DNA from: Harmothoe impar
Taxonomy: Eukaryota; Annelida; Polychaeta; Phyllodocida; Polynoidae
NCBI GenBank assembly: GCA_947462335.1
Contig: OX381716.1
Location: 3,034,438 to 3,098,437, forward strand
Reading direction: 5' to 3'
DNA: 64,000 bases
Part shown: positions 33,874-43,026 of the stretch, in pieces
Numbering within the stretch: the stretch's first letter is position 1
Layout: each line of letters starts with the position of its first letter
Notes under the pieces: model-generated
Databases searched by the model: none
What the model was told of the DNA's origin: nothing
The model's input: the letters and a program-made list of their open reading frames with translations, nothing else
Translations under genes and position numbers: made by a program

Positions 33874-36800
33874 TAGGGGGGGAGCTTATTCAGCCAAATT
33901 GGTGATGCAATACCCGCAACCAACTTAAAAGATGCTATCCATCATGAGAAACATGAATCTAGCCTTCGTTTTTGAATCTGAGATTCCTAACCCCCCCGTA
34001 CGCCCCCTCCGAAGATAAAAAGTATTTAATCATTTAATTAAATACCATTTTAAATTATTTCTGAAAAATCTGTGCATAAAACCTGTATATAACCACTTTT
34101 AGCTGATGTATAAAAATAGTCAGCATGAAAGTGAACCATTTTTAGTCATCTGGAGAATCCAATATGGCCGCCAACTGTTAAAAATGACCCATTTTTCCCT
34201 ATTTATGGAAGAAAACCTGTACAAAACCATCTTGCAGTGAAGTACCAATGTAGTCAGCAGGAAAGTGAACCACATTTAGATATTTGAAGAATCCAAGATG
34301 GCCGCCAAGAAAAAAAAAATACATATTTTTTGTTTTTTTAAAACTATTTTCGCATCAAACCTGTATACAACCACTTTGTGTTGATGTATAACAATAGTCA
34401 GCATGACAGAGAACTATGTTTAGATATGTCATTAATCCAAGATGGCCACCAAATTGAAAAAACACATTTTTTTAAAACTTTTTAATAAAAGATTCCTGGA
34501 CAAAACCACTTTTTGGGGACACATAAAAATAGTCAGCATGAAGGTTAACTATTCTCAGACATGCAAAAATCCCAGATGGCCACCCTGTTAAAGAAACATC
34601 AGTATTTCATATTTATCCTTTCAGGTAAAATGTCAAATATCATGGCCTGTACTGTATACTAATATATTAATTCTATTACTAATACTAATATCTAATACCC
34701 GTGAGCCTATAATTATTATGAGCTTCAAGACAAGGGACAAATGTTAGACATGGTTGAGGTCATTATGGTAAATGTGACCTGAATAAAGACAGAATGATGA
34801 AGACGCTCTTACGACTTTAATCACCGCAGATCAAAGATAAGAATAAAACAATGGTTGCGTTTAGCTATGTAGCCAAGTGGCTGACACTCAGTTTTGACCA
34901 AAGCTGTTCAGATCTATGAGGGAAACATCAGGCTTTGAGGAGACATTGTCAAGGAAGATCTTTAAGTTTGTTGCATATGTTGCAATAGGCAGCTTCTTGT
35001 TGTCCCTCATCAGGCAGAACAGATCACTTGTTTTTGGCACGGTTAGAGATATGACCCTTGCATATCTCACCTCTAGATAGAACCTTTCCTCCTTTTTCTT
35101 TCAACGGGTCCTGATATACATATCCACTTCCTGGGAGGAACTGAATGCTCCTCCCATCCTCTTTAGGTCATCTAGATCTTTCAATATAAGCCTAGCAAAT
35201 AGAATATTTCCAGCTTCTTTGCTTGTCATATTCTGGACTCTCAGGTCTGTTTATTTTGATTTGCATTCCAGTTTTAGTTCAGGTATGGGCCCATTCTTTC
35301 TTACCAATGCCTTGAACCTCCCAGATGGTGATTTCTCCTAGAGATCATAATGCCTTTGCATTCACTACCAAGGAAGACACAGTCTCCAGGTGTTTGCTTC
35401 TTATGACGCCTAGCTCATAATTCGCTAGTTCTACCTCTCCTTCTGATTTTATTTTATCTATAGGTGCATGTTCAAGTTTCTCTTGATGCATTGAGGAAAG
35501 CATGTTTTCAGTCTGTGGATCACATTCACCAAATCCAAAGATATTCCCCTTTTGCTTCTGAAACCAACAGGCTAGTTCAGGTAAAAAAAGCATGGCCAAT
35601 ACCTTTACAACCAGTGGCCGATACTCATTCAGTGTTTTCTCTATGGCTTCACAAATGTCATCATCGTACCTGGTACTTTGAAACCTTACATCAGACACAA
35701 ATTTGAATGCTGGTTCACTAGTATCAAGAAGATTTACTGGGTCTGTGGATGAAAGATCCAAATAGAGCTGCTGGAAAGCTGGTATCAGGGTCAAGTAGGT
35801 TGTGCTAGTGGCGTTTGTTAATGACCGGAGAAAGGCTCAGTCAGGTGAACACCAATAAGACCGCCCACACAGAACATGACCTTGAGAAGTTCAAGTTTGA
35901 TGAAACAGCGAACAATGCATGCCACTTGATTTGTCACATTCACAAACTTCTCAAGGAAGTGAGATAGATCGTGATAGTGATATGTCATCACAGCACATGA
36001 GAGAGTGACTATCATCTTTGAGGCTTACTGATTTGTTTGATTGCAATTTGATTTGGTGCAATGAAGTCATCAAATTCCTCAGCCTTGGTCCAGGGTTTAC
36101 TGTTAAATCATGATTTATCAAGCCAGTCATACAGTCCAAGCCTTGAGTGGTAACAGAGTTAGCATTGGAAGAAAGCTAGAATATATCTTGTTCCTGCCTA
36201 TGATATCTCTATGTCTACCCAACATAAGCGATTGGTGCACATTGCAAATCAGATGGCTAGGCACATTATCAGTTTCAAGTTCACTGTCCACCATTTTTTC
36301 TACTTTCAAATTGTGCCAAGTCTGGTCAGTCATGACAATATTTATATTTGCAAGATGTCCCCCAAAGAGTGGTTTTGTCCAGGAATCTTTTATTAAAATG
36401 TAAAAAAAAAGTGTTCTTTTTTCAATTTGGCGGCCATCTTGGATTACTGACATATCTAAACATAGTTCTCTGTCAAGCTGACTATTGTTATACATCAACG
36501 CAATGTGGTTGTATACAGGTTTGATGCGAAAATACTTAAAAAAAAACAAAAAATATGTTGTTTTTTTAATTGGCGGCCATCTTGGATTTTTCAAATATCT
36601 AAAAGTAGTTCACTTTCATGCTCACTACATTTGTAGTTCACTGCAAGATGGTTTTGTACAGGTTTTCTTCCCAAAATAGGGGAAAATGGGTCATTTTTAA
36701 CAGTTGGCGGCCATATTGGATTCTCCACATGACTAAAAATTATTTAATTTCATGCTGACTATTTTTATACATCAGCCACAAGCGGTTATATACAGGTTTT

Positions 36801-36995
36801 ATGCACAGATTTTTCAGAAATAATTTAAAAATGGTATTTAATTAAATGATTAAATACCTTTTATCTTCGGAGGGGGCGTACGGGGGGGTTAGAAATCTCA
36901 AATTCAAAAACAAAGGCCAGATTCATGTTTCTCATGATGGATAGCATCTTTTAAGTTGGTTGCGGCAAAAAATTTGGTCTAAGCTCCCCCCCCAC
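33874..36995. mobile_element. Nested foldback-type DNA element, 3.1 kb
   Basis: Long inverted repeats: the left arm from 33,874 (TAGGGGGGGAGCTTA...) and the right arm ending at 36,995 are reverse complements over about 700 bp. Both arms are built of diverged 125-150-bp units containing ATAGTCAGCATGA, AATCCAAGATGGCCGCCAA and AAACCTGTA..AACCA. It is flanked by CTTAAAG at 33,867-33,873 and 36,996-37,002, a probable 7-bp duplication (a TTAA-only duplication is also possible). The interior carries a broken minus-strand coding region. Confidence 0.85.
34888..36150 (-). pseudogene. Degenerate protein of the nested foldback element, family not recognised
   Basis: Minus-strand fragments in different frames appear to belong to one decayed protein: 35,818-36,015 (SHFLEKFVNVTNQVACIV), 35,345-35,794 (149 codons, LANYELGVIRSKHLETVSS) and 34,888-35,070 (VRYARVISLTVPKTSDLF; the upstream part to 35,090 also reads through). 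The segments are non-repetitive and protein-like, but I do not recognise a transposase signature (no DDE or zinc-finger arrangement seen). It is either the element's own transposase, heavily decayed, or a captured gene. Confidence 0.4.
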
Positions 36996-37002
36996 TTAAA
37001 GG

Positions 37003-37726
37003 GGCCCCCCTCCCCCCCTCCCCTCCCCTCCCCTCCCCTCCCCCCCCCCTTATACACTCTAAAGAACGCTTCTACCTAGTTCAATAAGTCACTTCCAGTC
37101 GCTCGTAAAACAATAAAAAATGAAAAAAAAAAAAAAAACTTATATCGTAGTGTTTTTTATTAGTTTACCGAAAAAAATAAGAGACTCGCCTCCTCCTCTC
37201 CTTCTCCTCCTCCTCCTCCTCCTCCTCCTCCTCCTCCTCCAAAAAAAAAAAAAGATATCACATTTTAAAGCCCGTGACCCCTTAAAGACGCTCATCTCTT
37301 CATTAAGTCGCGTGAGGTCACTTCTTCTTCTGGTCACGTGATCAATCAGGTCACTTCCGGTCACGTGATCCTCAATCAGGTCACTCACTTCCGGTTGGCC
37401 ATTAGGTCATGTGACGTCACTTCCGGTCACGTGACTCATCAGGTCACTTCCGGTCACGTGATCCTAAAGTAGGTCACTTCCGGTCCCCTAAGTAGGTCAT
37501 ATGACGTCACTTCCGGTCCATAAGTAGGTCATATGACCTCACTTCCGGTCACGTGACCAAATGGCGGCCTCTGATTGGCTAACTAGGTCACGTGACCTCA
37601 CCACTAATCCCCTAAGTAGGTCACTTCCGGTCACGTGACCAAATGGAGGCCTCTGATTGGCTGCAGGTCGATTGAGTAATAAACAGTAGTTAACTATAGT
37701 CCCGTTCCGATACATACTATACTACT
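37003..37726 (-). promoter_or_regulatory. Right terminal region of element 1
   Basis: A C-rich tract (37,003-37,050), A-runs, a (CTC)n microsatellite (37,197-37,241), then GGTCACTTCCGGTCACGTGA arrays in inverse orientation to the left end (about 37,310-37,640). These include TGACGTCACTTCCGG composites and two CTCTGATTGGCT (reverse CCAAT) blocks, ending in CCGTTCCGATACATACTATACTACT. Confidence 0.8.
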
Positions 37727-37732
37727 CAGGGA
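37727..37732. repeat. Target-site duplication of element 1, right copy
   Basis: CAGGGA directly after the terminus, identical to 25,146-25,151. Confidence 0.95.
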
Positions 37733-39070
37733 CATGTGAGTAGGAGGGGGGAGAGTCGGAGTTTGCGTGTCAGCTCTCTTTTTTTCTTTTTTTTCCAAGT
37801 CTACATATTATTTATGATTAAAAATTTAAAAAACAAAAACAAGATAATATAGTGCGCTGATCAAAAACTGAATAGAAAAATAACCAAAATAGGTTGGGGA
37901 AATCTCTGCTATCTAGCTGATCGGTCGTTGTCACACGGTGCAGAAAATTTACTTTTAGAAAATCTATATTAGGACCACAGACGGGGCACATGTGTCACTT
38001 GTCGAATATAAGAGATGCCAATGGTCCTTGTCGAATTTAAGACCTAGGTCTTGTCCATTGTCTATTTTGAGAAGTAGTCTTGCCCGTCTTGCCCCTTGTC
38101 GCCAACTCCCAGCATCCCCGTGTCTCTTTGTCCATATTGGCTAAAACAGGACATTGTTGACTTGGCTATTTTACCCGTCTGGGGTCTTATTATTAATCCC
38201 TGTGTATAATTTGCAGCTTATATGTTGTACCAAAACCTCCTTTCAAAATGTCAGAATAGGCAGTAACTCAACAATAGAGGGCGATAACTGTGTTGTATTT
38301 TGGGAGGGTTTATTGAGTGCAACTTTATAGTAATATAGAATTGAGCCCGAACCAGTTCTATAGACAGAGGAAAAATATATCTAGGTCGCCAGATTCCATC
38401 TCTTTTCTATGCCAAAATATGTCGGAATTTTTTTAAATTTTTTTTTTTTTTACTGAGTGTTTTTTTTTTGATAGTGTAGAACTAATATCTGTCTAATTAA
38501 AAACTTTTATCAGTTCTGTTTTTAAATACAAAGAATTTTCCCACCCTTCTAGGCTTTTTCAAAGGATAAGAATTGAGATAGCTAAAAGGCCGTTATGTAT
38601 GTTTTAAACCCTTTTGGTGATACCCTACATAGGCCCCTAGACGGGGGGATGCAGTGTCACTTGGCGATTTTTTTTTTTTTAAGAAATGGCTATGCCCCTT
38701 GTCGATTTTTAAGAAAAGCGGTTTGTCCCTTGTCACTGACACTATAAAAATGTCACTACCCCTCATGTCACTTGTCGATTCCAAGGAATACCCATGTCAC
38801 TTGTCGATTCTAAGGAATATGTCTTTTCCCTTGTCACAAGGGTCATGTCGATTTGTCGATTTTTTACCCGTCTGGGGCTCCCTCTACATAAGGGAGAATC
38901 TAAAAAAAAATTTAAAACGATTAGGGTCGGGCCAAAATGATAGGGTCGGTCGGGTTACCGGAACACAACTTTTTTTTGTTCGGTCTATCCCCTTCCCCTC
39001 ATGATTAGACCCGATACGGCGTCACATTCATCATGATACCATCATACACCATGATACACACACGCCGCCC

Positions 39071-39114
<44 letters not shown>

Positions 39115-39174
39115 CTCTCACACACACTCACACACGCTCTCTCACACAGGCTCACACCCACCACACACACACAC

Positions 39175-39225
<51 letters not shown>

Positions 39226-39411
39226 CAGACAGACAGACAGACAGACAGACCGCACACAGTACACCTGATGACCTCCACATGATGACCTGATGCCCTTCCT
39301 AAAAAAAAAACCAACCCGACCTACCTACTCAATAGGGTTTCAGTGTAGAGACTATTAGGGGTTTTTCTGATGCGTATATTATATTGAGATTGATTTTCAA
39401 CTTTTGTGGTT
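37733..39411. repeat. Element 3 body: GTCACTTGTCGA repeats and microsatellites
   Basis: Two related inserts, about 37,976-38,185 and 38,630-38,875, share ends of the type AGACGGGG...ACCCGTCTGGGG. Inside they hold degenerate repeats of CTTGTCGATTTTAAGAA with TGTCCCTTGTCAC. Between and after them lie AT-rich sequence, a (CA)n run (39,072-39,111) and a (CAGA)n run (39,176-39,250). No gene. Confidence 0.7.
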
Positions 39412-39427
39412 GGTCCTGAAAAGGACC
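39412..39427 (-). promoter_or_regulatory. Histone-type 3-prime stem-loop
   Basis: On the minus strand GGTCCT-TTTC-AGGACC: a perfect 6-bp stem with the canonical UUUC tetraloop, preceded by TAAAC and followed by AACCACAAAAGTTGAAAATC. This fits the consensus of replication-dependent histone mRNAs (SLBP-binding hairpin plus purine-rich downstream element for U7). It begins 50 nt after the stop codon of the ORF at 39,478-39,741, a typical histone-gene distance. Confidence 0.8.
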
Positions 39428-39477
39428 GTTTAGTAGAGATGATCGCAGGGACCTTGCTGCTGAGGCGGAGGGTGTGG

Positions 39478-39741
39478 TCATATCACGTCGTAGTCCTTCA
39501 GCATCTCCAGGACGGCGAGCGGTAGGCCTTCCTCCCTGCAGACCTGCTGCTTGACTTCTTCGACGCACTGCCGGATGAGTTGATCAGTGATCTCCGTGAT
39601 CAGCTCATCGGCCACACCCTCTGCAGCAGCAGCACGCTGTCTCTCTGCCTCCTCTCTCTGTAGTGCGGCTACAAATTCCTTCTCCACGGCCGCATCGATC
39701 ATAGATCGGGAAACGGCCACGAAGTTCACTCGGTGAGCCAT
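39478..39741 (-). CDS. Small protein gene with a histone-type 3-prime end, function unknown
   Basis: 87 residues if started at MAHRVNFVAVSR (ATG 39,741, context GACAAAATGG). The frame extends 15 codons further upstream to 39,786, but a diverged paralogue at 41,628-41,729 shares this start and its 5-prime leader, favouring 39,741. The protein is mostly charged helix (EEAERQRAAAAEGVADELI, IRQCVEEVKQQVCREEG) and is not a core histone or a recognisable H1. The leader and promoter contain TGACGTCA (39,778-39,785 region), shared with the paralogue. Intronless, with the stem-loop 50 nt after the stop. It belongs to element 3 by position; capture from the host is possible. Confidence 0.5.
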   Translation of the reverse strand: MAHRVNFVAVSRSMIDAAVEKEFVAALQREEAERQRAAAAEGVADELITEITDQLIRQCVEEVKQQVCREEGLPLAVLEMLKDYDVI

Positions 39742-41189
39742 TTTGTCGAACTGACTTCCTAACCGCCTGAGAGCAGCTGACGTCACACTATTTTCGACGA
39801 CGCTATGACGCGCACGAGGTAGACAGGCTACGTCGTTTCACTTCCTTATTTGGAGTTTGGGACCTTGTGACACCGAAGTCATACCGTACGGTCGCGATAA
39901 AGCAACTAGTGTTGAAAGTGCGCCGGTCTTGAATAAGCGCCGGAGTATAAGAGCCTCCAAATGTTTTTTCTTAAGCACTAAAATCGCGACTTTGAATAAG
40001 CGCCAGCGCCTGGCTTGTATATAGCTCCTGAGTAAGAACTTCACCGAATTGAAAAGCACTCCCTCAGAGCCCTTAATCGCGACAGTAGGGTACAAATCTG
40101 ATGTCAACCCGCGCCAAAACCAAAAGGGTGTTCCGGTCACACGTACCTACGACGAGTGACCTTCAGCTATCACCAGGTGAAGAGTGGGAAATAAATTTGT
40201 ACGGCAAGAAAACTGAAAACTGATAACGATTTCATTAGATAAGTATTTGGTTCCAATCTATGGCGAGATATTTCCGACACTTGTCTCCACCAGAGCGATT
40301 GATTTATATGTCTGTAGGCTTCAGCTCTCCAACACTCTCAAATATCTGCCGGTGCATAATGGTCGCCGCCCATAATTAGTGACAACTAAACCTCTGCTGG
40401 AGAGTGAAAGCTACGTTGAGTCTTAAGGGGCGCAGAGATACTATCTGCCGCAGCCTGATTTTAGTTCCACGCTATTTAGATAACCGCCCCATTTAAAATC
40501 TCTCGATCCTAGAAAAGAAAAAAAATACTAGAGTTTATCATGGACGCGTCTCAGTTTTAGTCAAGCCGTAAAGTGAAGAACCTGAGCTTGTACATATACC
40601 CACATGAGGGGTGACCCCGGGCGTTCAGTTAGTACTGAGTCTATAGTCAAGTTCCACTCTCTAAACAGAGCTTTAGCGCCTCCGTCATCTAGACCGCGCG
40701 TGCGCGATTTTTTTAGCTGAAGCAGCTAATCAATGGAAAAGTAGAGAACACGTACTCGATCAAAAACTGCTTCAGAGGCTTGTTATCAGGTATTATCAGT
40801 TAAATCAAAATATTTCAAAACATCCAGCAAAGCAGGATGGCATGTCCTACAGCTGGGCGCTGACGAGCAGACGCCGCTGACGTCATTTTAATCAGGTCAC
40901 AGCGCTTTTAGACACCTTTTCTGTAGGGCCTGTCTCATACCTTAGTATATTATACCGTAAACACCTGGTGATTAGTATATGATCACATTGTCAGTCGCGG
41001 ATCCACGAAGAGGCTGGATAAGCCACGAGCGGACCCGCGACTACAATGTGACATAATCTAACCATGCGCTTGTTTTGTTTTGTTTCTATTTACAACAGCA
41101 AACATTTCAACATCCTATTGTTTTTTTTTTAAATGATGAAAAATCAGCCCAAAAAAAGTAAACATTTCAGAGCTAAATTTGTGGAGGAT
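39742..41189. other. Element 3 body without a supported gene
   Basis: Contains AATAAGCGCC-type repeat words (39,930-40,010). An imperfect inverted pair lies around 40,985-41,055 (CACATTGTCAGTCGCGGATCC ... CGCGACTACAATGTG). The minus-strand open frame 39,838-40,140 looks accidental. Confidence 0.5.
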
Positions 41190-41600
41190 AGCCGGACATG
41201 CTGATGTCTCTAGACCCCTAAATTCGATATGGTGACATGGTCATTTTCTTAAAATTCGATACGACGACACGGGCATATCTTAAAAAATCAACATGGGGCA
41301 TGGACATCTAAGTGACATGGGACATGGGGCATTTCTTAAGTCCGACATGTGACATGGACCATAGTGACATGAGAAGAAAAATGTTCGAAGAGTGCATCAG
41401 AAAAGTACCATTTCAAGCCTAAAAATTTTTTTTTCTTGGATGGTACCCGGCTTTGCAGTGTCTGGGTCCTTAAAAATGTACCAGAATGCTCAAATTTGGG
41501 TTCTAAATATTTCAAAAACGTTTCTCCCTTAGTGACATGTGACATGGGCATTTCTTAAATTCGACATACGGCTGCATGGGGAGGACCCACCTGTCAAGGG
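41190..41600. repeat. Degenerate GACATG-type repeat
   Basis: Repeated words TTCGATATGGTGACATGG, GACATGGGCATTTCTTAA and TTCGACAT, the reverse-complement counterpart of the GTCACTTGTCGA repeats at 37,976-38,875. It is also related to 58,305-58,465 in element 2. Confidence 0.7.
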
Positions 41601-41627
41601 CCCCATGATGACTGATATCCGCCGCGC

Positions 41628-41729
41628 TCAAACTAGCGTGGTGGTTCTAGGTAGACCTCCTTTCAGTATCCTCGTGACCAGATCCATCACCGTCTCTTGA
41701 GCGACCGCAACGTAACCTGCTCCGGTCAT
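41628..41729 (-). pseudogene. Truncated paralogue of the stem-loop-associated small gene
   Basis: 33 codons from ATG 41,729. The start (xxxxYVAVAQETVMDLV) aligns with NFVAVSRSMIDAAV of the 39,478-39,741 product. The upstream 90 bp also align, sharing GCTGACGTCAGC, a CGTCGTCAAAAT-type word and CAAAATG before the start. It ends early at a stop. No histone stem-loop follows. Probably a decayed duplicate. Confidence 0.5.
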
Positions 41730-41734
41730 TTTGA

Positions 41735-42310
41735 CAAAAAAAACTGTCTGGCTAGCCGACCGCTGACGTCAGCTTAATTTTGACGACGTTGCTCATAACG
41801 CGTCATCAACAGTAACCAAGGCAACTATGGTTATTGTTATCCGGTCCGTAAGACAGTCTAAGACGGCGTGTAGTCACGTTTTGCTCTCCCTAATACTCTA
41901 ATTTAAGTCGAGTTACCACTAACCCCCTACAAAAGAGGGTAGTCTCATTTGTGTAATTCAAAGTCTTTCCTTTGTTAGCAATAAGGGAGTCGTTCTATTC
42001 ATTTTGATTTTTTTTGTTTTTGTTTACAACAACAAGTCAAAGTACAGTCAATCAACCGAGATCCTTCCTCCTCCGTGGGGGTGTAGAAGGATCTCCCCCC
42101 TGAGGTTACAAAGTCACCTCTTTTAAGGGGCTACAGGTCGCAAAGTCGCTTTCGCTTTCGCTTACAAGTCGCAAAGTCCCAAGAATATTCAAGTCAAAAG
42201 TCAAATTTATCAACTATCAGTATGGTCGTTTGAAAGTCATCAAGTCACCGAAAAACTCCTCTACAGTCACCTCCGACTCACCTCCTCCCTACCCCCCTTA
42301 GGGAGGAAGC
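41735..42310. other. Element 3 right interior with hairpins
   Basis: Non-coding. GAGATCCTTC (about 42,058) and GAAGGATCTC (about 42,086) form a 10-bp stem. A second hairpin at 42,283-42,307 (TCCTCCCTA...TAGGGAGGA) stands just before the C-rich tract. Repeated words AAGTCGCAAAGTC lie around 42,125-42,180. Confidence 0.55.
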
Positions 42311-42480
42311 GATTCCCTAGAGATCAGATAAAATAATTTTTTTTCTCCCCAGCAGACCCAAAAAGCCCCCCCCCCCCCCCAAGTGCCCGGCCACCCCAAA
42401 ATAGTGCCCCCCTCCCCCCCTCCCCTCCCCATGCATCTTAAAGTGCCCCCCTCCCCCCCTCCCCCTCCCCTCCCCCCCCA
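42311..42480 (-). repeat. Right subterminal arm and C-rich tract of element 3
   Basis: 42,311-42,406 is the inverted partner of 23,468-23,559. It continues into CCCCCTCCCC runs with ATGCATCTTAAAG at 42,431-42,443. Confidence 0.85.
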
Positions 42481-43026
42481 TAGAAGCCTCCCATTGGCTA
42501 GTCCAAGTCATGTGACCAAAAGGGGGGCGTGGTCTGTCTATTATCTATATTATGCAAATGAGGGAGGGGTTCAGGTCACGTGACCAAGGGGGTGTGGTCT
42601 ATTTTCCAAATAAAGAGCGCTTCCGGTCACGTGACCAAGGGGGTGTGGTCCTATTATGCAAATGAGGGGTCACGTGATCCATTATTATGCAAATGAGGGA
42701 GTCACGTGACCAAATGGAAGCCTCTGATTGGCTGGTGATCAAAGGGGCGTAGTCTATTATGCAAATGAGGGGGTCACGTGATCAAGGGGGCGTGGCCTAT
42801 TATGCAAATGAGGGGGTCACGTGACCAAATGGCGGCCTCTGATTGGCTGGTGATCAAGGGGGCGTGGCCTATTACGTAATTATGCAAATGAGGGGGCGTG
42901 GCCTTTTATGTAATTATGCAAATGAGGGGGTCACATGACCAAATGGAGGCTTCTGATTGGCTGCAGGTCGATTGAGTAATAAACAGTACTTAAGCATAGT
43001 CCCGTTCCGATACATACTATACTACT
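42481..43026 (-). promoter_or_regulatory. Right terminus of element 3 with octamer and E-box array
   Basis: Seven exact ATGCAAAT octamers (starting 42,552, 42,656, 42,687, 42,759, 42,802, 42,882 and 42,916), each in TTATGCAAATGAGGG. They alternate with GGTCACGTGACC E-box palindromes, GGGGCGTGG GC-box-like words and CTCTGATTGGCT CCAAT blocks. It ends in CCGTTCCGATACATACTATACTACT at 43,026. The flanking hexamer is CTTGCC. Confidence 0.85.

Larger units (their letters stand above)
25152..37726. mobile_element. Element 1: Polinton-like element encoding DNA polymerase B
   Basis: 12,575 bp with inverted ends beginning AGTAGTATAGTATGTATCGG, matching the AG(T)...(A)CT rule of Polintons, and a perfect 6-bp duplication CAGGGA. 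Gene order from the left: PolB on minus (25,788-29,910), low-complexity/PC4-like protein on minus (30,096-31,688), a divergent promoter region, and a tandem death-fold protein on plus (32,778-33,518). Then come a palindrome, a C-rich tract and a nested 3.1-kb insertion. Without the nested insertion the element is about 9.45 kb, close to element 2. No retroviral-type integrase, packaging ATPase, protease or capsid gene is visible, so it is smaller than canonical autonomous Polintons and probably depends on an integrase in trans. Confidence 0.92.
23468..43026. mobile_element. Element 3: old Polinton-like element, left end lost, interrupted by element 1
   Basis: The right terminus at 43,026 (reading inward AGTAGTATAGTATGTATCGG, then the conserved CCAAT and TTTATTACTCAATCGAC block) is the same as in elements 1 and 2. 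The subterminal stretch 42,311-42,406 has an inverted partner at 23,468-23,559, which places the left part of the same element upstream of element 1; the left terminus itself is absent. The body is thus 23,468-25,145 plus 37,733-43,026, about 7 kb once element 1 is removed. No polymerase is left. It carries an Ala-rich ORF, a hairpin cluster and a small gene with a histone-type stem-loop. The right flank CTTGCC cannot be tested as a target duplication because the left end is gone. Confidence 0.8.

Noticed and set aside
37140..37388. Arg-rich minus-strand frame
   Set aside because: Arises from the (CTC)n microsatellite and terminal repeat.
39838..40140. 100-codon minus-strand frame near the stem-loop gene
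   Set aside because: Overlaps dispersed AATAAGCGCC repeat words and has no domain or promoter.
42040..42310. Hidden left terminus of element 3 between 37,733 and 42,310
   Set aside because: No AGTAGTATAG-type end exists there, and the inverted partner of the right arm is at 23,468, so element 3 spans element 1 instead.
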